DNA from: Desulfobacula sp.
GTDB lineage: Bacteria > Desulfobacterota > Desulfobacteria > Desulfobacterales > Desulfobacteraceae
DNA length: 11,910 nt
Reading direction: 5' to 3'
NCBI GenBank assembly: GCA_023139225.1
Contig: JAGLNZ010000083.1
Location: 1 to 11,910 of the forward strand
Positions 6,343 to 11,910 of the stretch are shown here, piece after piece. A program made the position numbers and the translations under genes. Position 1 is the first letter of the stretch, and each line of letters opens with the position of its first letter. The notes beneath the pieces are model-generated. The model was not told the DNA's origin. It did no database searches and was given only the letters and a program-made list of their open reading frames with translations.

Positions 6343-7350
6343 TTGCAAAACAGTATTATTGATATTGAGAAAGAGGCCTTTGAAAGCATAGAACACTCCG
6401 ACGATTCGGATCAGCTTGAACAGCTTTCCATTAAATATCTTGGCAGAAAGGGCGTACTCACTAAATTTTTGAGAAATATTTCTTCTCTTTCTGAAGATGA
6501 ACGTCCCAGTGCCGGCAAGAATGCAAATATTCTTAAAGGAAAGCTTGAAAAAGCGTTTAAGACCGCCTTTTTAAAACTTGAGACTTTTGAGGATAAGGAT
6601 TTTACAGGTATTGATGTGACACTTCCGGGGCGGCCGGCCCTGCGAGGTTCTCTCCATCCGATAACCCAGGTGGCTAAAGAGATTTCTGATATTTTTTTAA
6701 GGCTTGGGTTTGATATTGCAGAAAGTCCGGAAGTTGAAACGGATTATTATAATTTCGAGGCCCTGAACATTCCTAAATATCATCCTGCAAGAGATATGCA
6801 GGATACCTTTTATGTGTCGGAAAATATTGTCTTAAGAACTCACACTTCTCCGTCGCAGCCCCGTGTGATGGAAAGCACCAAGCCACCCGTAAGAATTATT
6901 TCACCGGGAAAGGTTTTCAGATGTGATTCAGACATCACACATACTCCCATGTTTTATCAGATCGAAGGCCTTATGGTGGATGAAAACATCTCTTTTGGTG
7001 ATTTAAAAGGGATTCTAACCACCTTTGTCCATCAATTCTTCGATAAAGACACCTCTTTAAGATTCAGGCCCAGTTTTTTTCCGTTTACCGAACCCAGTGC
7101 TGAAGTTGATATCCGTTGTGTTATGTGCAGGGGAGAAGGCTGTCGAATCTGTTCAAAAACCGGGTGGCTCGAAGTATTGGGTTCCGGGATGGTACATCCT
7201 GCTGTTTTTGAAAATGTGGGATATGATACGGATAAGTATACCGGATTTGCTTTTGGTATTGGTATCGAGCGTATGGCCATGCTCAAATATGGTATTGATG
7301 ATATTAGAAAATTTTATGAAAACGATGTGCGTTTTTTAGGGCAATTTTAA
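6343..7350 (+). CDS. pheS: phenylalanine--tRNA ligase alpha subunit
   Basis: Catalytic subunit of the alpha2-beta2 class II synthetase that charges tRNA-Phe, 335 aa, a normal length. The N-terminal coiled-coil arm (to about residue 85, with KYLGRKGVLT at 31-40) binds tRNA. Motif 2 is visible as SPGKVFRCDSDITHTPMFYQ (187-206), and motif 3 as GFAFGIGIERMAMLKYGIDD (301-320). Ala303 in GFAFG corresponds to the phenylalanine-pocket alanine (Ala294 in E. coli). Four cysteines (259, 262, 267, 270) form the zinc-ribbon-like insert seen in many bacterial PheS. The likely start is TTG at 6343, with a run of five G (6334-6338) 4 nt upstream, a mediocre site. The rplT stop in the same frame at 6313-6315 limits any extension. 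pheT follows after 1 nt. Confidence 0.95.
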   Translation: MQNSIIDIEKEAFESIEHSDDSDQLEQLSIKYLGRKGVLTKFLRNISSLSEDERPSAGKNANILKGKLEKAFKTAFLKLETFEDKDFTGIDVTLPGRPALRGSLHPITQVAKEISDIFLRLGFDIAESPEVETDYYNFEALNIPKYHPARDMQDTFYVSENIVLRTHTSPSQPRVMESTKPPVRIISPGKVFRCDSDITHTPMFYQIEGLMVDENISFGDLKGILTTFVHQFFDKDTSLRFRPSFFPFTEPSAEVDIRCVMCRGEGCRICSKTGWLEVLGSGMVHPAVFENVGYDTDKYTGFAFGIGIERMAMLKYGIDDIRKFYENDVRFLGQF

Positions 7351-7351
7351 T

Positions 7352-9790
7352 ATGAAAGTCAGTTTAAGCTGGTTAAAAGAGTATATTTACGTTGACCTTG
7401 AACCGGAGGTGATCGCAGAAAAATTGACCATGGCAGGTCTTGAGGTTGATTTGGTTGAAGAAAGATATGATTATCTCAACAACATTGTTGTCGTTAAAGT
7501 CAATGAAGTTAAAAAACACCCAAATGCAGATAAGCTTTCTGTCTGCAAGGTTGACGCAGGCGGGGACGAGCTGATTCAGATTGTGTGCGGCGCGCCCAAT
7601 GTGCAAGAAGGGATGTTCGTGCCGTGCGCGCTTCCCGGAGCCGTGCTTCCCGGAGACCTGAAGATAAAAAAGGGTAAGCTTCGAGGAGAAGTGTCTTGCG
7701 GTATGCTATGCAGTGCTTCTGAATTAAAACTCAATACGGATGCCGCAGGTATTATGGCGCTTGAGGGTGATTTCGTTGCAGGAACACCCCTGGAAGAAGC
7801 GCTGAAGATTTCTGATACCATATTTGAAATTGATTTGACCCCCAACAGACCCGATTGCTTGAGTTATATCGGTGTGGCACGTGAAGTCGGGGCTTTCATG
7901 GAACCAAAGCAAACGGTAAACCTTCCCGACTATACATTGCCGGAAGATAAAATTGGTAACGAATCCATCCATGATAATGCTAAAGTTCAGATCATTGATC
8001 CAGACCTTTGCCCGAGATATTCAGCCGGACTTTTATTTGATGTTAAAATTGAATCCTCTCCGTTCTGGCTCCAGGAAAAACTTGAATCCATAGGGTTTAC
8101 GCCCATCAATAATGTGGTTGATATTACAAATTATGTCATGATGGAGACGGGTCAGCCCCTTCATGCCTTTGATTTCGATGAGGTTGCAAAGAGTAAGATT
8201 ATTGTCAGAAGAGCAGGTAATGATACGAATTTTACCACTCTTGATGGTAAAGAACATAAACTTGAACCTGATATGCTCATGATTTGTGATGGTGAAAGGC
8301 CGGTGGCACTGGCCGGGGTAATGGGGGGTGAAAATTCTGAAATTTCAGATACCACAACCAGAGTGCTTGTCGAGAGTGCATACTTTAATCCCGTATCCAT
8401 CAGAAAAACTGCAAAGAAAACCGGGATTGCAACGGATGCATCACACAGGTTTGAACGTGGAGTTGATCCGGACGGGACAGTAAAAGCATTAAACAGGGCA
8501 CTTGCCCTGATTGCGCAAGTTTGTGATGCAAGTATTGCCAGAGATATTATTGATGAGCATCCGAACAAACCTGTTCCTTTTGAGATTGATTTGAATACCG
8601 ATGCCTTGAATACCCGGTTGGGAACTGATTTTAATGCGGATGCAATTCAAAAGATTCTTACATCAGTGGAATTTGAAGTTGAGAAGACAAATGACACCCG
8701 GCTGAAAGTCGGCATACCTTTTTTCAGAGTAGATGTGACAAGACCTGAAGATCTTTCCGAAGAAGTGGCCAGGCTCTGGGGATATAATAATATCAAGACC
8801 AGTTATCCTTTGGTTCCTGCAAAAGGCAGGCTTTTGGATCAAAAGGTTGTTCTCAGGGAAAAAATTCGGCAGTTAATGACAGGGTTCTCTTTCTTTGAAT
8901 GCATTAACTATAATTTCATTAATGAAGATTCATGTGACAGGTTACGCCTGGCGGATAATGATAAAAGGCGGCATGTTGAGACTATTTTAAACCCGATTTC
9001 AGATCAGATGTCGGTTTTAAGGAGTTCTTTGATTCCAGGTCTTCTTGAAACAATGAAAAGAAATATTTCCCAGCAGACCGATACATTAAAGCTTTTTGAA
9101 ATAGGCAAGATTTTTTTTGCCACACAAAAGGGATCTTTGCCGGAAGAGAATGAAACAATAGCGGGTCTGGTTACAGGCAACCGGTCTGATCAGTCCTGGT
9201 ATTCAAAAAAAAGCGAAATTGATTTTTTTGATTTAAAAGGTGTGGTTGAAGGTTTTTTAAAAGCCCTCATGATTGAGAATACAGTTTTTGAAAAGATTGA
9301 AGATGAGTCCTGTCCTTATTACAAAAACGGATATGCAGCCTTTGTCAAATCCGGTAATATCCTTATCGGGACTCTTGGAAAGATCAGTGAAAAGGTTTTG
9401 AAAAATTATGGATTAAAGCAGGATGCATTTGTTTTTGATTTTAATTTTAATGCCATTAAGAACCTGCTTCCTGAAACTGTTACCGCACAAATTTTGCCAA
9501 GATTTCCTTCCATTTCAAGGGATATTACCATTATTGTGGATAGATCCGTGACGGTCGGGGCAATCTTGGAACAGATTGAACTTTATTCAAAAAAAGAAAT
9601 TTTGATTGAAAAAGTTTTTCTTTTTGATGCGTTTGAAGGCCGGCCCCTGTCTGATGGTAAAAAGTCCTTGTCTTTTCGGGTCGTTTACAGGTCTGCAAAC
9701 AAAACCCTGAAAGAAAAAAATATTAAAAAATTGCATGTAAACATTTCAAAATCCATTATTGATCAGTTTAATGCAGATTTGCCGGAATAG
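7352..9790 (+). CDS. pheT: phenylalanine--tRNA ligase beta subunit
   Basis: Structural and editing subunit of phenylalanyl-tRNA synthetase, 812 aa, close to the usual ~795-800. The domain order is complete. An N-terminal segment (MKVSLSWLKEYI) leads into the EMAP/OB-type tRNA-binding domain at about 40-150 (HPNADKLSVCKVD, QIVCGAPNV, RGEVSCGMLCS). The B3/B4 editing domain follows at roughly 210-385 (PINNVVDITNYVM, GQPLHAFDFD, LAGVMGGENSEI). The B5 domain lies near 400-480, then the inactive synthetase core, and the C-terminal ferredoxin-fold anticodon-binding domain occupies about the last 95 residues (RFPSISRDITIIVD to the end). The ATG at 7352 is 1 nt after the pheS stop, and AGGG (7338-7341) serves as ribosome binding site inside pheS. 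Translational coupling therefore fits the 1:1 subunit ratio. I see no strong terminator after it. Confidence 0.96.
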   Translation: MKVSLSWLKEYIYVDLEPEVIAEKLTMAGLEVDLVEERYDYLNNIVVVKVNEVKKHPNADKLSVCKVDAGGDELIQIVCGAPNVQEGMFVPCALPGAVLPGDLKIKKGKLRGEVSCGMLCSASELKLNTDAAGIMALEGDFVAGTPLEEALKISDTIFEIDLTPNRPDCLSYIGVAREVGAFMEPKQTVNLPDYTLPEDKIGNESIHDNAKVQIIDPDLCPRYSAGLLFDVKIESSPFWLQEKLESIGFTPINNVVDITNYVMMETGQPLHAFDFDEVAKSKIIVRRAGNDTNFTTLDGKEHKLEPDMLMICDGERPVALAGVMGGENSEISDTTTRVLVESAYFNPVSIRKTAKKTGIATDASHRFERGVDPDGTVKALNRALALIAQVCDASIARDIIDEHPNKPVPFEIDLNTDALNTRLGTDFNADAIQKILTSVEFEVEKTNDTRLKVGIPFFRVDVTRPEDLSEEVARLWGYNNIKTSYPLVPAKGRLLDQKVVLREKIRQLMTGFSFFECINYNFINEDSCDRLRLADNDKRRHVETILNPISDQMSVLRSSLIPGLLETMKRNISQQTDTLKLFEIGKIFFATQKGSLPEENETIAGLVTGNRSDQSWYSKKSEIDFFDLKGVVEGFLKALMIENTVFEKIEDESCPYYKNGYAAFVKSGNILIGTLGKISEKVLKNYGLKQDAFVFDFNFNAIKNLLPETVTAQILPRFPSISRDITIIVDRSVTVGAILEQIELYSKKEILIEKVFLFDAFEGRPLSDGKKSLSFRVVYRSANKTLKEKNIKKLHVNISKSIIDQFNADLPE

Positions 9791-9864
9791 CTGGGAAAAA
9801 GAAGATAGCACCAATCATTTTCAGTGCTGATTTATCAAAGGTTAGATCGAGGGTAAAAGTGTTA

Positions 9865-9893
9865 TTGACAAACCCGATCGGTGTTGATATATT
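9865..9893 (+). promoter_or_regulatory. consensus sigma70-type promoter for tRNA-Gly
   Basis: A perfect TTGACA (9865-9870) and TATATT (9888-9893) are separated by 17 bp. Transcription would start near 9900, four or five bases before the mature tRNA. The spacer contains the 8-bp palindrome CCGATCGG (9874-9881). This promoter probably also feeds rimP-nusA by read-through. Confidence 0.8.
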
Positions 9894-9904
9894 ATTCCGC
9901 TAAT

Positions 9905-9980
9905 GCGGGCATAACTCAGCTGGTAGAGTGCAAGCTTCCCAAGCTTGATGTCGCGAGTTCGAGTCTCGTTGCCCGCTCCA
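9905..9980 (+). tRNA. tRNA-Gly (anticodon CCC)
   Basis: A 76-nt cloverleaf with the 3' CCA encoded. The acceptor stem GCGGGCA/TGCCCGC is a perfect 7 bp. The D stem is ACTC/GAGT with loop AGCTGGTA. The anticodon stem is CAAGC/GCTTG with loop TTCCCAA, putting anticodon CCC at 9938-9940, which reads GGG. The T stem is GCGAG/CTCGT (one G-U pair) with loop TTCGAGT. The discriminator base is U, and C35-C36 with G1-C72 fit bacterial glycine identity. It stands between pheT and rimP, as tRNA-fMet (metY) stands before rimP in E. coli. Confidence 0.95.
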
Positions 9981-10070
9981 TTTTTAAATGGAAGGATGGC
10001 AGATTTGTTCCATTTATTGGAGTTAAGATATGATCTGAACCGTTGATTTTGTTTGGTGAGGATTTTGTTA

Positions 10071-10121
10071 ATGTTTTACTTAGGAACGGGCATCTGCCCG
10101 TTTTTGTATTTGAGGACGTAA
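10071..10121 (+). CDS. possible 16-codon leader ORF overlapping the rimP-leader hairpin
   Basis: The ATG at 10071 is preceded at 8 nt by GAGGA (10058-10062), a better ribosome binding site than that of rimP itself. It opens a frame of 16 codons (M-F-Y-L-G-T-G-I-C-P-F-L-Y-L-R-T) ending at TAA 10119-10121. The frame runs right through the hairpin at 10085-10102. Ribosomes translating it would prevent that hairpin from forming, which is the layout of translation-coupled attenuation. No amino-acid run hints at a sensed tRNA, and a short ORF like this can easily arise by chance. Confidence 0.3.
   Translation: MFYLGTGICPFLYLRT
10085..10105 (+). terminator. terminator-like hairpin between tRNA-Gly and rimP
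   Basis: AACGGGC (10085-10091) and GCCCGTT (10096-10102) form a perfect 7-bp GC-rich stem with the tetraloop ATCT. The stem runs into a T5 tract (10101-10105). It can end the tRNA transcript or act as an attenuator in the rimP-nusA leader, about 43 nt before the rimP ATG. The short T tract suggests incomplete termination. Rho-independent attenuators upstream of rimP have been described in gammaproteobacteria. Confidence 0.6.
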
Positions 10122-10147
10122 AAAAAAGCAGGTGTTAAAGACTATTG

Positions 10148-10624
10148 ATGGGTGCCAGGCAAAAGAAAGACAACAGCATGTTGATTGAAAAAATTAAAGA
10201 GGTGGCACAACCATTGTGCCAGGCTGAAAATTTTGAGCTTGTTCATCTGGAATACGTCAAAAGTGATAGGGAAAACATTGTCCGTCTCTTTCTGGATAAG
10301 CCCGGCGGCATTGCAATAGATGATTGTATTTATGTCAGCCGACAGCTTGGAGATTTAATTGATGTTCAAATAGAGGATATTGGCAGTTACAGGCTTGAAG
10401 TTTCTTCTCCCGGGCCAAACAGGCCGTTGAATAAAAAAGAGGATTTTCAGCGTTTCAAGGGTGAGAGAGTGAAAATTCAGACAAATGAGTTGATTGAGAA
10501 CAAAAAAAAGTTTACCGGAATTCTTGAGATAATTAATGATGATTCTGTTGTAATTGCTGTTGATGGGAAAAGGGTTGAGATAAAAGATCATGCGATCAGC
10601 AAAGCAATACTTGCAGGTCAGTAA
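10148..10624 (+). CDS. rimP: ribosome maturation factor RimP
   Basis: RimP helps mature the 30S subunit. The N-terminal alpha/beta domain carries EKIKEVAQPLCQAENFELVHLEYV, then RLFLDKPGGIAIDDCIYVSRQL and the family hallmark YRLEVSSPGPNRPL (SSPG-NRPL). An Sm-like beta-barrel C-terminal domain follows (FQRFKGERVKIQT, KFTGILEIINDDSVVIAV, and a final VEIKDHAISKAIL). The start is uncertain: ATG 10148 gives 158 aa, TTG 10145 gives 159 and ATG 10178 gives 148. AGGTG (10130-10134) suits 10145/10148 only loosely (10 and 13 nt), while 10178 has no real ribosome binding site but gives the more usual N-terminus. It is 18 nt before nusA, as in most bacteria. Confidence 0.92.
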   Translation: MGARQKKDNSMLIEKIKEVAQPLCQAENFELVHLEYVKSDRENIVRLFLDKPGGIAIDDCIYVSRQLGDLIDVQIEDIGSYRLEVSSPGPNRPLNKKEDFQRFKGERVKIQTNELIENKKKFTGILEIINDDSVVIAVDGKRVEIKDHAISKAILAGQ

Positions 10625-10642
10625 TATGGAGAACGCGTAAGT

Positions 10643-11910
10643 ATGTTTATCACAGATATTAAAAGGGTTATTGACCAGGTAAGCCGAGAAAAAGGTATTG
10701 AACCGGAAGTTCTTATTAACACCTTGAAAGAGGCCATTATTTCAGCTGCCAGAAAGAAAATCGGGCCAAGGGCAGATATTGAAGTTCACTATGATGTTAA
10801 AAGTGGTGATGTCGAGGTTTTTCATTTTAAAGAGGTGGTAGAAGAAGTTGAATATGCTGATAGTGAACTGACGCTTGAAGACGGATACGAATATGACCCT
10901 GAGTGTGAGATTGGAGACAGCCTGGGTATCAGGATCGATACGGAAGAATTCGGCCGCATTGCTGCCCAGTCTGCTAAACAGGTCATCATTCAGAAAATGC
11001 GGGAAGCGGAAAGAAATGCTGTTTATGAAAATTTTATCCATAAAAAAGGAAAAATTATCAATGGTATTGTTCAACGCTTTGACCGGGGCAGCATTATTGT
11101 CAATCTGGGACAGGCCGAGGCGGTTTTAAGGCCCAGGGATCAGATGCCAAGAGAAAATTATAAGCGTGGAGACAGGATCAGGGCCTATGTCCTTGATGTA
11201 TTGGAAGAATCAAAGGGCGCACAGATTATTTTATCCAGAACCCACCCGGAATTTATAATCGAATTATTTAAGACTGAAGTTCCCGAGGTAGCAGAAGGCA
11301 TTGTTACCCTGCGCGGAGCTGCAAGGGTCCCCGGTGTCAGGGCTAAGATTGCCGTATCCTCGATGGATTCGGATGTGGATCCGGTGGGGGCCTGTGTGGG
11401 CATGAAGGGAAACAGGGTTCAGAATATTGTTCAGGAACTCCGTGGTGAAAAAATTGATATTGTTCAATGGAGTCCGGATATAGCCAGATTTGTCTGTAAT
11501 GCTTTGTCTCCTGCCGAGATTGCCAGGGTGATTATTGATGAAGATAATCAATCCATGGAAGTCATCGTGAACGATGAATACCTTTCCATTGCCATAGGAA
11601 AGGGAGGTCAAAATGTTTCTCTTGCCTGTGAAATAACAGGCTGGCATCTGGAAGTCACCAGTGAAGAGGAATACAGCCGGGAAGTAAAAGAAGGATATGA
11701 CAGCCTTATGAAACTTACAGGCGTGGGACTGTCTATGGCCGAGGTTCTTTTTAAAGGCGGATATTCTTCTCTTGTGGATATTTCTGAAGCGGTCATAGAA
11801 GATATTGTTTCCGTAACAGATCTGAGTGAAACAAAAGTTGAAGAAATGATTGAAGAAGCAAGACAAATTCTGGAAAAAGAATTAAAGCAAGAAGCATTAG
11901 ACCAGCAAGA
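10643..11910 (+). CDS. nusA: transcription termination/antitermination factor NusA (3' end beyond window)
   Basis: NusA binds RNA polymerase and nascent RNA and modulates pausing, termination and antitermination. The frame is open from ATG 10643 to the window end (422 codons, no stop). The N-terminal polymerase-binding domain spans about 1-130 (LINTLKEAIISAARKKIG, then FGRIAAQSAKQVIIQKMREA at 103-122). The S1 domain covers about 136-200 (GKIINGIVQRFDRGSIIVNLG). KH1 has GACVGMKGNRVQNI near 249-262 and KH2 has IAIGKGGQNVSLA near 317-329. A helix-hairpin-helix region begins around residue 358 (TGVGLSMAEVLFKGGYSSL). GGAG at 10628-10631 is 11 nt before the ATG. It is 18 nt after rimP and presumably co-transcribed; infB would be expected downstream. 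Confidence 0.96.
   Translation, partial: MFITDIKRVIDQVSREKGIEPEVLINTLKEAIISAARKKIGPRADIEVHYDVKSGDVEVFHFKEVVEEVEYADSELTLEDGYEYDPECEIGDSLGIRIDTEEFGRIAAQSAKQVIIQKMREAERNAVYENFIHKKGKIINGIVQRFDRGSIIVNLGQAEAVLRPRDQMPRENYKRGDRIRAYVLDVLEESKGAQIILSRTHPEFIIELFKTEVPEVAEGIVTLRGAARVPGVRAKIAVSSMDSDVDPVGACVGMKGNRVQNIVQELRGEKIDIVQWSPDIARFVCNALSPAEIARVIIDEDNQSMEVIVNDEYLSIAIGKGGQNVSLACEITGWHLEVTSEEEYSREVKEGYDSLMKLTGVGLSMAEVLFKGGYSSLVDISEAVIEDIVSVTDLSETKVEEMIEEARQILEKELKQEALDQQ

Noticed and set aside
8161..8568. 135-codon minus-strand open frame inside pheT
   Set aside because: Antisense to conserved PheT B3/B4 sequence; low-complexity serine-rich translation typical of a shadow frame.
9807..9828. AGCAC/GTGCT repeat after pheT as a terminator
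   Set aside because: Only 5 bp with a 12-nt loop and no T run behind it.
9897..9908. CCGC-TAAT-GCGG inverted repeat at the 5' end of the tRNA
   Set aside because: The expected transcript starts near 9900, inside the left arm, and the right arm is part of the acceptor stem; probably coincidence.
9977..9992. TCCATTT/AAATGGA inverted repeat just after the tRNA
   Set aside because: AT-rich, effectively a 2-4 nt loop, no following T tract and overlapping the CCA end; not a terminator.
10005..10034. TTGTTC-N18-TATGAT as a separate rimP promoter
   Set aside because: Poor -35 match and non-optimal spacing; could be chance in AT-rich DNA, and the upstream tRNA promoter is far stronger.
10626..10640. 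Four-codon ATG-GAG-AAC-GCG-TAA mini-ORF between rimP and nusA
   Set aside because: It simply contains the nusA ribosome binding site; far too short to support as a gene.
11264..11866. 200-codon open frame on the minus strand inside nusA
   Set aside because: It lies wholly antisense to the clearly conserved S1/KH coding region of nusA and its translation shows no recognisable domain.

Overview
The window is an ordinary chromosomal stretch, about 40% G+C by eye, from what is probably a Gram-negative Desulfobacterota (Desulfobacteraceae-like) bacterium. That placement is an inference from protein flavour and gene order, not a proof. Almost everything is housekeeping: translation initiation, ribosomal proteins, tRNA charging and transcription elongation. 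I found no CRISPR array, insertion sequence, phage gene or obviously new multi-gene system. The points of interest are in regulatory DNA and start codons.

Layout. (1) Positions 1-1599, plus strand: the C-terminal part of a TetR-type regulator, then a nitroreductase-fold protein with a twin-arginine lipoprotein signal; a 16-bp palindrome lies between them. (2) Positions 1645-4318, minus strand: a tight three-gene unit transcribed dgt-like dGTPase -> YkgJ-type cysteine-cluster protein -> YvcK/CofD-like protein, with gaps of 11 and 20 bp. Its tail converges on the nitroreductase gene. (3) 4319-4456: an AT-rich divergent promoter region. (4) Positions 4457-9790, plus strand: a zinc-dependent nucleoside deaminase, then the conserved translation cluster infC-rpmI-rplT-pheS-pheT. 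A strong sigma70-type promoter precedes infC, and a terminator-like hairpin sits between infC and rpmI. (5) Positions 9791-11910: a well-formed promoter, tRNA-Gly(CCC), a leader with a terminator-like hairpin overlapped by a 16-codon ORF, then rimP and the start of nusA, which runs off the window end.

How it works together. The infC cluster supplies IF-3, ribosomal proteins bL35 and bL20, and both subunits of phenylalanyl-tRNA synthetase. The tRNA-rimP-nusA block resembles the E. coli metY-rimP-nusA-infB layout, but with a glycine tRNA. The most notable observation is that infC probably starts at a non-canonical AUA codon placed 7 nt after a perfect Shine-Dalgarno sequence, which would fit the known IF-3 autoregulation logic. 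The infC-rpmI and tRNA-rimP intergenic hairpins are candidate attenuators.
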